From NCBI RefSeq assembly GCF_003105155.1, contig NZ_QETK01000001.1, positions 1 through 64,000 on the forward strand: DNA of 64,000 nt. Reading direction: 5' to 3'. The stretch comes from Pseudomonas sp. SDI (GTDB lineage: Bacteria; Pseudomonadota; Gammaproteobacteria; Pseudomonadales; Pseudomonadaceae). Every line of letters starts with the position of its first letter. Position 1 is the stretch's first letter. Made by a program: the position numbers and the translations under genes. Of this stretch, positions 1 to 9,509 are shown in pieces. The notes under the pieces are model-generated. The model saw nothing but the letters and a program-made list of their open reading frames with translations. It was not told the origin of the DNA and did no database searches.

Positions 1-236
1 GCAGCGACCAGCGGGGCCAGCTGCGACAGGACGTGGCCGACCACGTCGGCGAGGTGCGGCAGCAGGGCGTGGCGCAGGTGGCCGACCTCGCCGCCGAGGT
101 AGGGCAGGTCGGCGTGCTGCGGGCGTGCGGGATTGCCCAGGTGGGCCGCGGCTTGGTCGCCGAGCTCGTGCACGGCACTGTTGGTATAGGCTTTGGGGTG
201 GGTGCCGAGGTTCTCCAGTACCTCGCGGTTGCAAGG
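1..236 (-). pseudogene. Degenerate SAM-dependent methyltransferase remnant (incomplete at window edge)
   Basis: One reading frame downstream of leuD stays open from a TAA at 237-239 to the window edge. It aligns without gaps, by eye, to the class I methyltransferase that pseudomonads usually encode between leuD and leuB: an AY-x-x-SAVH segment, then the glycine-loop region, then a DVVGHVLSQ segment in place of the usual EVVAYDLSQ. The SAM-binding loop normally reads LDLGCGAGH but here reads LPYLGGEVGH, so its acidic and cysteine positions are lost. No ATG is available between the TAA and the conserved part; the only in-frame candidates are a CTG near 224 and a GTG inside SAVH. I infer a decayed gene. 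A diverged but working protein with a non-AUG start is possible. The family comparison is from memory. Confidence 0.5.
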
Positions 237-305
237 TTAGCGCCCGCAGAGCTGGCCAGCCCCCTGTGGGCGCTGGCCTTATCGGCGATCAGGCCGACAC
301 TTCGC

Positions 306-950
306 TCAAGCGTCGCGGAACAACCACGGCTGGCTCGCCCGGTGCTTGCCCTCGAACGCTGCAATCGCCTCGCTGTCCTGCAAGGTCAGGCCGATATCGT
401 CCAGGCCATTGAGCAAGCAGTGCTTGCGGAACGCATCGATTTCGAAGCCCAGCACCTTGCCGTCGGGACGGCTGACGGTCTGCGCCTGCAAATCAATGGT
501 CAGTTGGTAGCCCGGATTGGCTTCCACCTGTTTGAACAGCTCATCGACGTCGGCATCGCTGAGGATGATCGGCAACAAGCCGTTCTTGAAGCTGTTGTTG
601 AAGAAGATGTCGGCATAGCTTGGCGCGATGATGCTGCGGAAACCGTACTCTTCCAACGCCCACGGCGCGTGCTCGCGGCTGGAGCCGCAACCGAAGTTCT
701 CCCGCGCCAGCAACACGCTGGCCCCCTGGTAGCGCGCATGGTTGAGCACGAAATCCGGGTTCTGCGGGCGCTTGCTGTTGTCCTGGTACGGCTGCCCGAC
801 ATCCAGGTAGCGCCACTCGTCGAACAGATTCGGGCCAAAGCCGGTGCGTTTGATCGACTTCAGGAACTGCTTGGGAATGATCTGGTCGGTGTCGACGTTG
901 GCACGGTCCAGTGGTGCGACGAGGCCGGTATGCTGGGTAAAGGCTTTCAT
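306..950 (-). CDS. leuD: 3-isopropylmalate dehydratase small subunit LeuD
   Basis: This is the small subunit of isopropylmalate isomerase, which converts 2- to 3-isopropylmalate in leucine synthesis as a LeuC-LeuD complex in the cytoplasm. The 214-residue product has the usual pseudomonad length. It carries the swivelling aconitase-type domain with the motif [16 protein letters not shown] near residue 80, which contributes to substrate binding. Its ATG overlaps the leuC stop codon as ATGA (947-950), so the two are translationally coupled. The window edge falls before leuB, the expected next pathway gene. Confidence 0.97.
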   Translation of the reverse strand: MKAFTQHTGLVAPLDRANVDTDQIIPKQFLKSIKRTGFGPNLFDEWRYLDVGQPYQDNSKRPQNPDFVLNHARYQGASVLLARENFGCGSSREHAPWALEEYGFRSIIAPSYADIFFNNSFKNGLLPIILSDADVDELFKQVEANPGYQLTIDLQAQTVSRPDGKVLGFEIDAFRKHCLLNGLDDIGLTLQDSEAIAAFEGKHRASQPWLFRDA

Positions 951-2380
951 GCTGCGCTCCCTTGGATCAACTCGCGGACATCGACAAAACGCCCCGTCAC
1001 GGCTGCAGCGGCAGCCATCGCCGGGCTCACCAGGTGGGTACGCCCACCGGCACCCTGGCGCCCTTCAAAGTTACGATTGGAGGTGGACGCGCAATGCTCG
1101 CCACTTTCCAGGCGGTCCGGGTTCATCGCCAGGCACATCGAGCAGCCCGGTTCACGCCACTCGAAACCGGCTTCGAGGAAGATCTTGTCCAGGCCTTCCT
1201 GCTCGGCCTGCGCCTTGACCAGGCCCGAGCCCGGCACGACGATGGCCTGCTTGACAGTAGCGGCAACCTTACGGCCTTTGGCGATCACTGCCGCCGCCCG
1301 CAGATCCTCGATCCGCGAGTTGGTGCAGGAGCCGATGAACACGCGGTCCAGCTGAATGTCGGTGATCGCCTGGTTGGCGCTCAAGCCCATGTACTTCAAG
1401 GCGCGCTCGATCGAGCCACGCTTGACCAGGTCGGCTTCGGCGGCCGGGTCCGGCACGCGTTGGTCAACCGCCAGGACCATTTCCGGCGAGGTACCCCAGC
1501 TGACCTGCGGCTTGATCTGTGCAGCGTCCAGTTCGACCACGGTGTCGAACACGGCATCAGCGTCGGAGACCAGGTCTTTCCAGGCTTCGACGGCCAGCTC
1601 CCACTGCTCGCCTTTTGGCGAATACGGACGGCCCTTGACGTAGGCAACGGTCTTCTCGTCGGTGGCCACCAGGCCGACCCGCGCACCGGCCTCGATGGAC
1701 ATGTTGCAGATGGTCATGCGGCCTTCGACGGACAGATCGCGAATAGCGCTGCCGGCAAATTCCATGGCATGACCGTTGCCACCGGCGGTGCCGATCTTGC
1801 CGATCACGGCAAGGACGATGTCCTTGGCGGTGACACCGAACGGCAACTGCCCTTCGACGCGCACCAGCATGTTCTTCATTTTCTTGGCCACCAGGCACTG
1901 GGTGGCGAGCACGTGCTCCACCTCGGAAGTGCCAATGCCATGGGCCAGGGCGCCGAAGGCACCGTGGGTGGAGGTGTGCGAGTCGCCGCAGACCACAGTC
2001 ATGCCGGGCAAGGTGGCACCCTGCTCCGGGCCGATGACGTGCACGATCCCCTGACGCACGTCATTCATCTTGAATTCAGTGATGCCATATTCGTCACAGT
2101 TCTCATCGAGGGTCTGCACCTGCAGGCGCGACACCTGGTCGACGATGGCGTCGATACCGCCCTTGCGCTCCGGGGTCGTCGGCACGTTGTGGTCAGGCGT
2201 GGCGATGTTGGCATCGATGCGCCAGGGTTTGCGGTTGGCCAGGCGCAGGCCTTCGAAGGCTTGCGGCGACGTCACTTCGTGAATGATGTGACGGTCGATG
2301 TAGATCAGCGCCGAACCATCGTCGCGCTGCTTGACCAAATGCGAATCCCAAAGCTTGTCGTAGAGCGTTTTGCCGGCCAT
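947..2380 (-). CDS. leuC: 3-isopropylmalate dehydratase large subunit LeuC
   Basis: This is the catalytic large subunit of isopropylmalate isomerase. It holds the [4Fe-4S] cluster; the cysteine motifs [14 protein letters not shown] and [11 protein letters not shown] are visible. I chose the start at [11 protein letters not shown] (ATG 2378-2380), five codons inside the longest frame, because GAGGAAC lies at Shine-Dalgarno distance and this matches family N termini. The product is 477 residues, slightly longer than the enterobacterial enzyme. It heads leuCD and faces a divergent LysR-type gene whose product is a reasonable candidate regulator. Confidence 0.97.
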   Translation of the reverse strand: MAGKTLYDKLWDSHLVKQRDDGSALIYIDRHIIHEVTSPQAFEGLRLANRKPWRIDANIATPDHNVPTTPERKGGIDAIVDQVSRLQVQTLDENCDEYGITEFKMNDVRQGIVHVIGPEQGATLPGMTVVCGDSHTSTHGAFGALAHGIGTSEVEHVLATQCLVAKKMKNMLVRVEGQLPFGVTAKDIVLAVIGKIGTAGGNGHAMEFAGSAIRDLSVEGRMTICNMSIEAGARVGLVATDEKTVAYVKGRPYSPKGEQWELAVEAWKDLVSDADAVFDTVVELDAAQIKPQVSWGTSPEMVLAVDQRVPDPAAEADLVKRGSIERALKYMGLSANQAITDIQLDRVFIGSCTNSRIEDLRAAAVIAKGRKVAATVKQAIVVPGSGLVKAQAEQEGLDKIFLEAGFEWREPGCSMCLAMNPDRLESGEHCASTSNRNFEGRQGAGGRTHLVSPAMAAAAAVTGRFVDVRELIQGSAA

Positions 2381-2469
2381 CAGACTGTTCCTCATCAGCG
2401 TCTTTCTATGCCAATAACCCCTTGGCTTGTATGGCGGATGCTATGGGGTTAGATTGAATAACTCAAATT

Positions 2470-2482
2470 CATAATTTTTATG
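2470..2482. promoter_or_regulatory. Candidate LysR-type operator between leuC and the LysR gene
   Basis: A short inverted repeat, CATAA-N3-TTATG, lies in the 130-bp AT-rich divergent region, 28 bp before the GTG of the LysR gene. LysR-type regulators typically bind imperfect palindromes in such intergenic spaces. No co-inducer or binding evidence can be read from sequence. Confidence 0.3.
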
Positions 2483-2510
2483 GTTTGGATAACCGAAAGG
2501 AATACGAGTA

Positions 2511-3389
2511 GTGGACCTGGCAAACCTCAATGCCTTTATTGCAATTGCCGAAACCGGCAGCTTTTCCGGCGCAGGCGAGCGCCTGCACCTGACCCAGCCA
2601 GCCATCAGCAAACGCATTGCCGGGCTTGAGCAACAACTCGATGTGCGGCTGTTCGACCGCCTGGGCCGCGAAGTCAGCCTGACCGAGGCCGGCCGCGCCC
2701 TGCTGCCGCGCGCCTACCAGATTCTCAACGTGCTCGACGACACCCGCCGGGCCCTGAGCAACCTGACCGGCGAGGTCAGCGGTCGGCTGACCCTGGCCAC
2801 CAGCCACCATATCGGTCTGCACCGCCTGCCGCCGCTGTTACGGGCCTTTACCCGGCAGTACCCGGCCGTGGCGCTGGATATCCAGTTTCTCGACTCGGAA
2901 GTGGCCTACGAGGAAATTCTCCACGGCCGCGCCGAAATCGCCGTGATTACCCTGGCGCCGGAGCCGCATCACCTGGTACGCGCCGTGCCGGTGTGGGACG
3001 ACCCGCTGGATTTCGTCGTCGCCCCGGGCCATCCGCTAGCCTGCAAGGGTGCGGTCAACCTGACCGACATTGGTCACCACCCGGCGGTGTTTCCCGGCGG
3101 CAATACCTTTACCCGGCATATCGTCCAGCGCCTGTTCGAGGCCCAGGGCCTGACGCCGAACATCGCCATGAGCACCAACTACCTGGAAACCATCAAAATG
3201 ATGGTGTCCATCGGCCTCGCCTGGAGTGTGCTGCCGCGGACTATGCTCGATGAGCAGGTTGCACCCATCGCCTTGCCGGGCATACAGCTGTCGCGCCAGC
3301 TAGGCTACATTCTGCACACGGAACGAACGTTATCGAATGCGGCCAGAGCGTTTATGGCACTGCTCGACAGCCATGCGAGAGAACAGTAG
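2511..3389 (+). CDS. LysR-family transcriptional regulator
   Basis: The 292-residue protein has an N-terminal winged helix-turn-helix (about residues 1-60, with TGSFSGAGERLHLTQPAISK) and a C-terminal periplasmic-binding-protein-like effector domain. The start is a GTG at 2511 preceded by GAAAGGAAT; no better ATG precedes the conserved FIAIAETGSFS segment. It is divergent from leuCD with a 130-bp shared control region, so it may tune leucine biosynthesis or a linked function. This is inferred from position only. Confidence 0.9.
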   Translation: MDLANLNAFIAIAETGSFSGAGERLHLTQPAISKRIAGLEQQLDVRLFDRLGREVSLTEAGRALLPRAYQILNVLDDTRRALSNLTGEVSGRLTLATSHHIGLHRLPPLLRAFTRQYPAVALDIQFLDSEVAYEEILHGRAEIAVITLAPEPHHLVRAVPVWDDPLDFVVAPGHPLACKGAVNLTDIGHHPAVFPGGNTFTRHIVQRLFEAQGLTPNIAMSTNYLETIKMMVSIGLAWSVLPRTMLDEQVAPIALPGIQLSRQLGYILHTERTLSNAARAFMALLDSHAREQ

Positions 3390-3458
3390 GACCGCCCGTC
3401 AGCGCCCACGGCCGGCCCGATCCCAAGGAAGTGTTATCCGCCAAAGGTCTGGTAATCG

Positions 3459-6400
3459 ATGCCCAAATCAGCAAACCGTTTTCCGCGCCTGCCCCGAATC
3501 CACGCGGCAGACCCCCAGGAGTCGGAGCAAACCTGGGAGAACGCACCGCAACTGCTGGCGGCCCTGAACGGCGCGCGCCTGGGCGCCTGGTTCTGGGATG
3601 TTGACAGCGGCCGCATCAACTGGTCGCGCGGCACCCAGGCGCTGTTCGGCTTCGACCCGCATCAGCCGCTGCCCAACGACCTCGATTACCTGGACTTGCT
3701 ACCGCCGGAAGACCGTGCCCGCACCTTGCAGGCGTTCCACGCGGTGCTCAATGGCGAGCCGGTGGAGCAGGCCCTGCGCCACCGCATCCGCTGGCCGGAC
3801 GGTAGCCTGCACTGGCTGGAAATCAACGGCAGCATGAGCAAGGACCGCAACGGCCGACCGCAGATGATCGGGGTGATCCGCGAGATCACCCGCCAGCGCG
3901 AGCGCGAAAGCGCACTGATCAACTCGGAAAAACGCTTTGCCACGCTGTTCCACCTCAGCCCCAACGTGGTCCTGCTCACCCGGCGCAGCGACGGCATGAT
4001 CTACGAGGTCAACCAGCACTTCGAGCAGACCCTCGGCTGGCCGGCCAGCCAGATCACCGACAAGACCACCCTGGAACTGGGCCTGTGGGTCAACCCGCAG
4101 CAGCGCCACCAGGTGCTGGAAGCCACCCGCGGCACCAAGGGCCCGGTCACCCTGGAGGTGCAGTTTCGCGCCAGCAGCGGGCAAGTCCACGATGGCATTC
4201 TCAGCACCCAGACCATCGAGCTGGAAGGTGTCGCCTACCTGCTCAGCACCTTCGTCGACACCAGCGAGCGCAAACGTGCCGAACAGGCACTCAAGGACAG
4301 CCAGGAACGCCTCGACCTGGCACTGGACTCGGCACAACTCGGCACCTGGGACTGGCACATTCCCAGCGGCATGCTCTACGGCTCGGCGCGCGCCGCGCAG
4401 TTGCACGGACTTGAGCCAGTGCCGTTCCACGAATCGTTCGAAGCGTTTTTCGAAGGCGTACCCGAGCAGGAACGCAGCACCATGCGCCAGGCCTACCGCA
4501 GCCTGCGCGAAGGGCCAGCCGGCAATTACCAGATCACCTACCGGATTCAGCTGGAGAACGGCACTTCACGCTATATAGAGAGCCGCGCCCGGTTATATCG
4601 CGACGCCCAGGGCAACCCGCTGCGCATGGCCGGGACGCTGCTCGACATCACCGACCAGGTCGAACGCGAGCAACGCCTGACCAGCTCCGAGGAAAAATTC
4701 GCCAGCCTGTTCCAGGTCAGCCCCGACCCGATCTGCGTCACCCGCCAGGACACCGGCCAGTTCATCGAGATCAACCCGGCGTTTACCCAGACCTTCGGCT
4801 GGAGTGCCGAGCAGGTGCTCAACCGCACCGCCGAGGAAATCGGCCTGTGGGCCGAATCGGCCGAGCGCGCCCGGCGCATCGAACAGGTAATCCGCGACCA
4901 GGCGCTGAACAATGTGGCCGTGGTGGTCAACCATCAGGACGGCCAGGCGCTGACCTGCGTGATCTCCAGCCGGCCGATCAAGGTCGACAACCAGACCTGC
5001 AGCGTGACCACCCTGCGCGACATCACCCAGCAGCAGCGCGCCGAGGCAGCCCTGAAGGCCAGCGAAGAGAAGTTCGCCATGGCCTTCCACTCCAGCCCCG
5101 ACGCCATCACCATCACCGAGCGCGACAGTGGCCGCTATCTGGAAGTGAACGACGGTTTCTGCCGCCTTACCGGCTACCGCGCCGACGAGGTACTCGGCCG
5201 CAGCGCCAACGATATCGGGCTGTGGGCCGACGACAAGCAGCACACGCTGCTGCTGGCCGAAGTGCAGGAGCGCGGGCGGATTCATCACCGCGAGATGCTC
5301 GGACGCAGCAAGCGCGGGGAAATCCTCACCCTGGAAGTGTCGGTGGAGCCGATCACCCTCAACGAGGCCGACTGCCTGCTGCTGACCGCCCGCGACGTCA
5401 GCCAGTTGAAGAACGCCGAGGCGCAGATTCGTCACCTGGCCTATCACGACCCGCTGACCAACCTGCCCAACCGCGCGCTGCTGATGGACCGCCTGAGCCA
5501 GCAGATTGCCCTGCTCAAGCGCCACAATTTGCGCGGCGCCCTGCTGTTCCTCGACCTCGACCATTTCAAGCACATCAACGATTCGCTCGGCCACCCGGTC
5601 GGCGACACCGTGCTGAAGATCATCACCGCCCGGCTGGAGGCCAGCGTGCGCATGGAAGACACCGTCGCGCGCCTGGGCGGCGACGAGTTCGTGGTGCTGC
5701 TCAGCGGCCTGGAAGGCAGCCGCGAGGAGGTCACCGACAAGGTTCGGGAACTGGCCGATACCCTGCGCGAGCTGCTGGCCGAGCCAATGTCGCTGGACGG
5801 CCAACGCCTGCAGGTAACACCGAGTATCGGCGTGGCGCTGATACCCGACCATGGCTCGACCCCGGCCGACTTGCTCAAGCGGGCCGATATTGCCCTGTAC
5901 CGGGCCAAGGATTCCGGGCGCAACACCACGCAACTGTTCCACACCACCATGCAGAAGGCGGCCAGCGAGCGCCTGCGCATGGAGAGCGACCTGCGCATGG
6001 CCCTGGCCCGAGGCGAACTGGCGCTGCACTTCCAGCCGCAAGTGGACGCGCGGGACAACCGCATCGTCGGTGCCGAGGTGCTGCTGCGCTGGCACCACCC
6101 GCTGCTCGGCCAGCAGCCGCCGGCGCAGTTCATTCAAGTGCTGGAGGAAAGCGGGCTGATTCTGGAAGTGGGCAGCTGGATTCTCGACGAGGCCTGCGAT
6201 GCCTGCTCACGGATGTTGCAGGACGGGCTGATCGATGCCGAGGACTTCAGCCTGTGCGTGAACATCAGCCCCCGGCAGTTCCGCCAGAACGACTTTGTCG
6301 AGCGGGTGCGGCGCAGCCTGGATGACTACCGCCTGCCCTACGCGATGCTCAAGCTGGAGATAACCGAGGGTATCGTGATCCAGAACCTGGAGGACACCAT

Positions 6401-6755
6401 CAGCAAGATGCGCGAATTGAAGGCGTTCGGCGTGAGTTTTGCGATGGACGACTTCGGCACCGGGTATTCGTCACTGACCTACCTGAAGCGCTTGCCGGTG
6501 GATGCGTTGAAGATCGACCAGTCGTTCGTGCGCGACGCACCGCTGGACCCGAACGACGCGGAGATCGTCCGGGCAATCGTGGCAATGGCGCGCAGCCTGG
6601 ACCTGGCAGTGATTGCCGAAGGGGTCGAGCTAAGCGAGCAGCTGGAGTTTCTGGAGCGGCTGGGCTGCCATTTGTACCAGGGCTATCTGCACAGCCGGCC
6701 GTTGCCGCTGAACGAGTTCCGGGCGATGTTGCTGCAGGCGCCGGCGGATTACTGA
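3459..6755 (+). CDS. Multi-PAS GGDEF-EAL cyclic-di-GMP turnover protein
   Basis: The 1098-residue cytoplasmic sensor has five PAS-like domains in tandem (roughly residues 25-130, 150-275, 285-400, 405-525, 530-650), followed by GGDEF (about 660-830) and EAL (about 840-1090). The diguanylate cyclase motif is intact as RLGGDEF near residue 740. An inhibitory-site RxxD (RMED) lies five residues upstream. The phosphodiesterase domain uses AEVLLRW in place of EAL. It retains CVNISPRQF, EITE, DDFGTGYSS, LKIDQSF and IAEGVE, so hydrolysis is also plausible. No transmembrane segment or signal peptide is visible, so the PAS repeats should sense an internal or diffusible cue. It appears to be a single-gene unit ending at the terminator near 6802. 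Confidence 0.95.
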   Translation: MPKSANRFPRLPRIHAADPQESEQTWENAPQLLAALNGARLGAWFWDVDSGRINWSRGTQALFGFDPHQPLPNDLDYLDLLPPEDRARTLQAFHAVLNGEPVEQALRHRIRWPDGSLHWLEINGSMSKDRNGRPQMIGVIREITRQRERESALINSEKRFATLFHLSPNVVLLTRRSDGMIYEVNQHFEQTLGWPASQITDKTTLELGLWVNPQQRHQVLEATRGTKGPVTLEVQFRASSGQVHDGILSTQTIELEGVAYLLSTFVDTSERKRAEQALKDSQERLDLALDSAQLGTWDWHIPSGMLYGSARAAQLHGLEPVPFHESFEAFFEGVPEQERSTMRQAYRSLREGPAGNYQITYRIQLENGTSRYIESRARLYRDAQGNPLRMAGTLLDITDQVEREQRLTSSEEKFASLFQVSPDPICVTRQDTGQFIEINPAFTQTFGWSAEQVLNRTAEEIGLWAESAERARRIEQVIRDQALNNVAVVVNHQDGQALTCVISSRPIKVDNQTCSVTTLRDITQQQRAEAALKASEEKFAMAFHSSPDAITITERDSGRYLEVNDGFCRLTGYRADEVLGRSANDIGLWADDKQHTLLLAEVQERGRIHHREMLGRSKRGEILTLEVSVEPITLNEADCLLLTARDVSQLKNAEAQIRHLAYHDPLTNLPNRALLMDRLSQQIALLKRHNLRGALLFLDLDHFKHINDSLGHPVGDTVLKIITARLEASVRMEDTVARLGGDEFVVLLSGLEGSREEVTDKVRELADTLRELLAEPMSLDGQRLQVTPSIGVALIPDHGSTPADLLKRADIALYRAKDSGRNTTQLFHTTMQKAASERLRMESDLRMALARGELALHFQPQVDARDNRIVGAEVLLRWHHPLLGQQPPAQFIQVLEESGLILEVGSWILDEACDACSRMLQDGLIDAEDFSLCVNISPRQFRQNDFVERVRRSLDDYRLPYAMLKLEITEGIVIQNLEDTISKMRELKAFGVSFAMDDFGTGYSSLTYLKRLPVDALKIDQSFVRDAPLDPNDAEIVRAIVAMARSLDLAVIAEGVELSEQLEFLERLGCHLYQGYLHSRPLPLNEFRAMLLQAPADY

Positions 6756-6801
6756 AACGCCCAAGCTCAGGGGGCACTGTCGCTCAACAATCAGGCACAA
6801 A

Positions 6802-6825
6802 AAAGGGCACCTCACGGTGCCCTTT
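6802..6825. terminator. Bidirectional terminator between the PAS-GGDEF-EAL gene and ibpA
   Basis: A ten-base-pair stem (AAAGGGCACC / GGTGCCCTTT) with a four-base loop is flanked by A-rich and T-rich tracts. It sits between two convergent genes and can serve both. Confidence 0.8.
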
Positions 6826-6831
6826 CTTCGA

Positions 6832-7275
6832 TCAGTTCAGCGCCGCTTGGTCGCTGTTGATCGGGATGCGCTTGGCCTTGGCGTCTTCCGGCACGATGCG
6901 CAACAGATCGATGCTCAGCAGCCCGTTGGCCAACCCCGCGGCCTTGACCTCGATATGGTCGGCCAGGCGGAACGACAGCTTGAACGCACGCTGGGCGATG
7001 CCCTGGTGCAGGTAGGTGACGCTTTCGCCGCTGCCGTCACGTTTGCCGCCAGTGACAGTCAACACGCCCTTCTCCACTTGCAGATCAAGATCCTGCTCCT
7101 GGAAACCGGCCGCCGCAACGACGATTCGATAATGGTCATCGCCATGTTTTTCCACGTTGTAGGGTGGGTAGGTGCTACCCGACTCATTACGTGCCGCGGA
7201 TTCGAACAGATCGTTGAAACGGTCGAAACCAACGGAATGACGGAACAGTGGAGCCAGAGAAAATGCGGTAGTCAT
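6832..7275 (-). CDS. ibpA: Small heat-shock protein, Hsp20/IbpA type
   Basis: This is an ATP-independent holdase chaperone that binds unfolding proteins under heat stress. The 147-residue length fits IbpA. The alpha-crystallin domain spans about residues 35-130 (YRIVVAAAGFQEQDLDLQVEKG; AFKLSFRLADHIEVKAA). The N terminus, MTTAFSLAPLFRHSVGFDRF, is typical of pseudomonad IbpA. Upstream are a sigma-32-like promoter and a leader resembling a ROSE RNA thermometer (separate entries), so control is likely both transcriptional and by temperature-sensitive translation. Confidence 0.95.
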   Translation of the reverse strand: MTTAFSLAPLFRHSVGFDRFNDLFESAARNESGSTYPPYNVEKHGDDHYRIVVAAAGFQEQDLDLQVEKGVLTVTGGKRDGSGESVTYLHQGIAQRAFKLSFRLADHIEVKAAGLANGLLSIDLLRIVPEDAKAKRIPINSDQAALN

Positions 7276-7281
7276 GGTAAA

Positions 7282-7300
7282 TCTCCTGAGTTATCAGCGA
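7282..7300 (-). promoter_or_regulatory. ROSE-like RNA thermometer hairpin of ibpA
   Basis: On the minus strand the leader just before ibpA reads TCGCT, a short spacer, then AGGAGA. The first block fits the U(U/C)GCU motif that pairs with the Shine-Dalgarno sequence in ROSE thermometers of small heat-shock genes. The AGGAG is the ribosome-binding site of ibpA. Call rests on motif and position; folding was not computed. Confidence 0.55.
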
Positions 7301-7343
7301 GTTGGTGTTCAACGCGACCCGACTTCGGCATCGCGTACTCCCT

Positions 7344-7371
7344 AGATAAGGACCACCCGGACGATTTCAAG
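7344..7371 (-). promoter_or_regulatory. Sigma-32-type heat-shock promoter of ibpA
   Basis: On the minus strand a perfect CTTGAAA (-35, 7365-7371) is followed after 13 bp by CCTTATCT (-10, 7344-7351), which matches CCCCATnT at six of the eight positions. Spacing is within the sigma-32 range. It lies about 70 bp upstream of the ibpA start. Confidence 0.7.
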
Positions 7372-7390
7372 CACGCCCATACACATTTTT

Positions 7391-8350
7391 TCAGGCCGCC
7401 TCGACCAACGGCATCCCGAGCAAGCGGCCGATCCGCTCGCAGTCCTGCTCGCGGCGCAGCTCGACAAACAGTTCGGCCGCCTCGGGATACGTGCGGGTGA
7501 GCATCGCCACCCACTGTTTCAGGCGCCCCGGCGCTGCACGCGGGGTCAGCTCGGCGATGACCTGGGCCCAGAACTCGCGGATCAACGGCAGCAAACCCTG
7601 CCAGCTCAGTGGCTCGAAGGCGACGCCATCGCGCACCGCAGCGATCTGCCGGGCCAGGTCCGGGCGCGAGACCAGGCCGCGACCCAGCATGATGTCCTCG
7701 ACACCACTGACCTCACGGCAACGCCGCCAGTCGTCGAGGGTCCAGACCTCGCCATTGGCGAACACCGGCACCTTGACCACGTCCTGCACCCGCGCCACCC
7801 ATTCCCAGTGTGCCGGCGGCTTGTAGCCTTCGACCTTGGTGCGCGCGTGCACCACCAGCTGTGCGGCGCCACCTTCGGCCAGCGCCAGGGCACAATCGAT
7901 GGCGCCGTCCGGGCTGTCGAAGCCCAGGCGCATCTTCGCCGTGACCGGAATGTGCGCCGGCACCGCGCGGCGCACTTCAGACAAAATCGTATGGAGCAGC
8001 TCGGGCTCCTTGAGCAGCACCGCGCCACCGCGGGACTTGTTCACCGTCTTGGCCGGGCAGCCAAAATTCAGGTCGATCACCGGCGCGCCGAGCTCGCAGG
8101 CCAGCGCGGCGTTTTCCGCCAGGCATCCTGGGTCGGAACCGAGCAGTTGCACCCGCATCGGCACGCCGGCCGCGGTTTGCGCACCCTGGCGCAATTCCGG
8201 GGCGAGCTTGTAGAACTGCGACGGCGGCAACAGCCGGTCGCAGACGCGGATGAACTCGGTAACGCACCAGTCAACCCCACCGACCCGAGTCAGCAGGTCG
8301 CGCAGGATGTTGTCGACCAGCCCCTCCATCGGGGCCAGGGCAATTTGCAT
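7391..8350 (-). CDS. dusC: tRNA-dihydrouridine(16) synthase DusC
   Basis: This FMN enzyme reduces uridine to dihydrouridine in the tRNA D-loop. The 319-residue product begins [20 protein letters not shown], typical of DusC. The longest frame adds 50 N-terminal residues without family similarity, so I start at ATG 8348-8350. The catalytic cysteine motif [19 protein letters not shown] and the FMN phosphate-binding segments near [17 protein letters not shown] and [11 protein letters not shown] are present. A DusC rather than DusA/B assignment rests on the N terminus and length. Confidence 0.9.
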   Translation of the reverse strand: MQIALAPMEGLVDNILRDLLTRVGGVDWCVTEFIRVCDRLLPPSQFYKLAPELRQGAQTAAGVPMRVQLLGSDPGCLAENAALACELGAPVIDLNFGCPAKTVNKSRGGAVLLKEPELLHTILSEVRRAVPAHIPVTAKMRLGFDSPDGAIDCALALAEGGAAQLVVHARTKVEGYKPPAHWEWVARVQDVVKVPVFANGEVWTLDDWRRCREVSGVEDIMLGRGLVSRPDLARQIAAVRDGVAFEPLSWQGLLPLIREFWAQVIAELTPRAAPGRLKQWVAMLTRTYPEAAELFVELRREQDCERIGRLLGMPLVEAA

Positions 8351-8411
8351 GGGAAGAAGGCCTGCGGCAAAAGCCGGCAGTTTAACAAAGGGCTGCGGCG
8401 AAGGATGATCT

Positions 8412-8582
8412 TTACTTTGCCGGCGAGACGTACTGCACCTGCGCCATCGCGCGCGGGCACTCAGGGTGAACAATGGATAACGAGCAACAGGCAAGGCCAC
8501 ACGGGCCGAGCATCATCTGGTTCACCGGGGTTTCCCGGGTCGGCACCACAATGCGCTGGCCGGCGAGATCAAGGATCTTCAC
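8412..8582 (-). CDS. Small cysteine-rich hypothetical protein
   Basis: A 56-codon frame from a GTG at 8580-8582 encodes a protein starting [19 protein letters not shown]. It carries a compact cluster, [15 protein letters not shown], with four cysteines. The residue composition looks protein-like, unlike the opposite-strand frame. There is no strong Shine-Dalgarno sequence and the start is uncertain; an in-frame ATG lies 33 bases upstream. I do not recognise the family. The closely spaced cysteines suggest metal binding or a structural role. It lies between the thioesterase and dusC on the same strand. Confidence 0.45.
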   Translation of the reverse strand: MKILDLAGQRIVVPTRETPVNQMMLGPCGLACCSLSIVHPECPRAMAQVQYVSPAK

Positions 8583-8690
8583 CGGGATCAGCCGCAATAA
8601 TGAAGCGCTGCACAAGCGGGCGCTGAGTTTCGATACTTCACGTTGTTCGGTGGTGTAGATCGTCGAGCGTATTCTCGCCCATACCGGGCT

Positions 8691-9134
8691 TCAACACGCC
8701 GACGGGTCGAGCAAGGCGGCGCCGTAGCCTTCGAGAAACTCGGCAGGCATGCGCTTGGGCTTGCCGCTGGACAACTCGATGCAGACAAAGGTGGTTTGCG
8801 CGCGCAACAAGGTGGTGCCATCGCTGGGCCGCACCAGCTGGAAATGCCGGGTCATCTTCAGGCGCTGGTCCCAATCGACGATCCACGTCGCCAATTGCAG
8901 CTCGTCGTCTTCGTAGGCGCTGGCCAGGTAGTCGATTTCGTGACGAACCACGGCCATCGCCCGGTCCAGGCGCCGGTATTCTGCCAGGTCCAGGCCCAAG
9001 CGCTGCGAATGGCGCCAGGCACAGCGCTCCAGCCAGGTGACGTAGACCGCGTTATTGGCGTGGCCGAGGCCGTCGATGTCGTCGGCAGCGACGCGAAGGT
9101 CGATGACGAATGGCGTTGCCAGATCCCAACTCAT
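8691..9134 (-). CDS. Acyl-CoA thioesterase, 4HBT hot-dog family
   Basis: The 147-residue single hot-dog domain resembles 4-hydroxybenzoyl-CoA/YbgC-type thioesterases that hydrolyse acyl-CoA. The active-site segment DIDGLGHANNAVYVTWLERCAW has the Asp and the GHxNN pattern of the group. I start at MSWDLATPFVID (ATG 9132-9134), which has GGAG seven bases upstream, and not at the frame's first ATG 51 bases earlier. The substrate cannot be deduced. It borders the acquired island on the left. Confidence 0.85.
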   Translation of the reverse strand: MSWDLATPFVIDLRVAADDIDGLGHANNAVYVTWLERCAWRHSQRLGLDLAEYRRLDRAMAVVRHEIDYLASAYEDDELQLATWIVDWDQRLKMTRHFQLVRPSDGTTLLRAQTTFVCIELSSGKPKRMPAEFLEGYGAALLDPSAC

Positions 9135-9509
9135 GTCCGCTCCAATCGGTGATGAATGGGCAGAGTGTAACGGATGCTTGGCCACCCCAGCGATAGACTA
9201 CAAATTGTATTATTATCTCCCCATAGGCCGACATCCGAATGAACCAACGTAGCGTTACCTACCACTCGTCGGAACTCTTCGTGTGAAGGGAAAATTAACT
9301 TTAGCCAATCCTCATGGAGCAAGGAAAAAACCTACAGTAAAAATAAATAATTCCCACTAGGTAGAAAATTAAGATCCCACAAAATTAAGAGAGCCACGTC
9401 ACACAAAAGACCTTCAAATACATTTCAGACAAAACAACCAGAAAAGACTGAAAGATTTTACGAACCAATTTCCCACAAAACCAAAACAACTGGTTAAACA
9501 CCACTACCT
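9135..9509. other. AT-rich intergenic segment at left edge of the acquired island
   Basis: About 375 bases without a convincing gene. Composition turns AT-rich from about 9190, unlike the thioesterase gene next to it. Short frames on both strands have improbable compositions and no ribosome-binding sites. No tRNA, integrase or insertion-sequence end was seen. Confidence 0.6.

Noticed and set aside
33..1355. 440-codon plus-strand frame opposite leuD/leuC
   Set aside because: It is the antisense of well-supported leuC and leuD; its composition mirrors GC-rich third-position bias and has no family motif.
4593..6137. 514-codon minus-strand frame within the PAS-GGDEF-EAL gene
   Set aside because: Antisense of conserved GGDEF and EAL motifs; no ribosome site and no recognisable domain.
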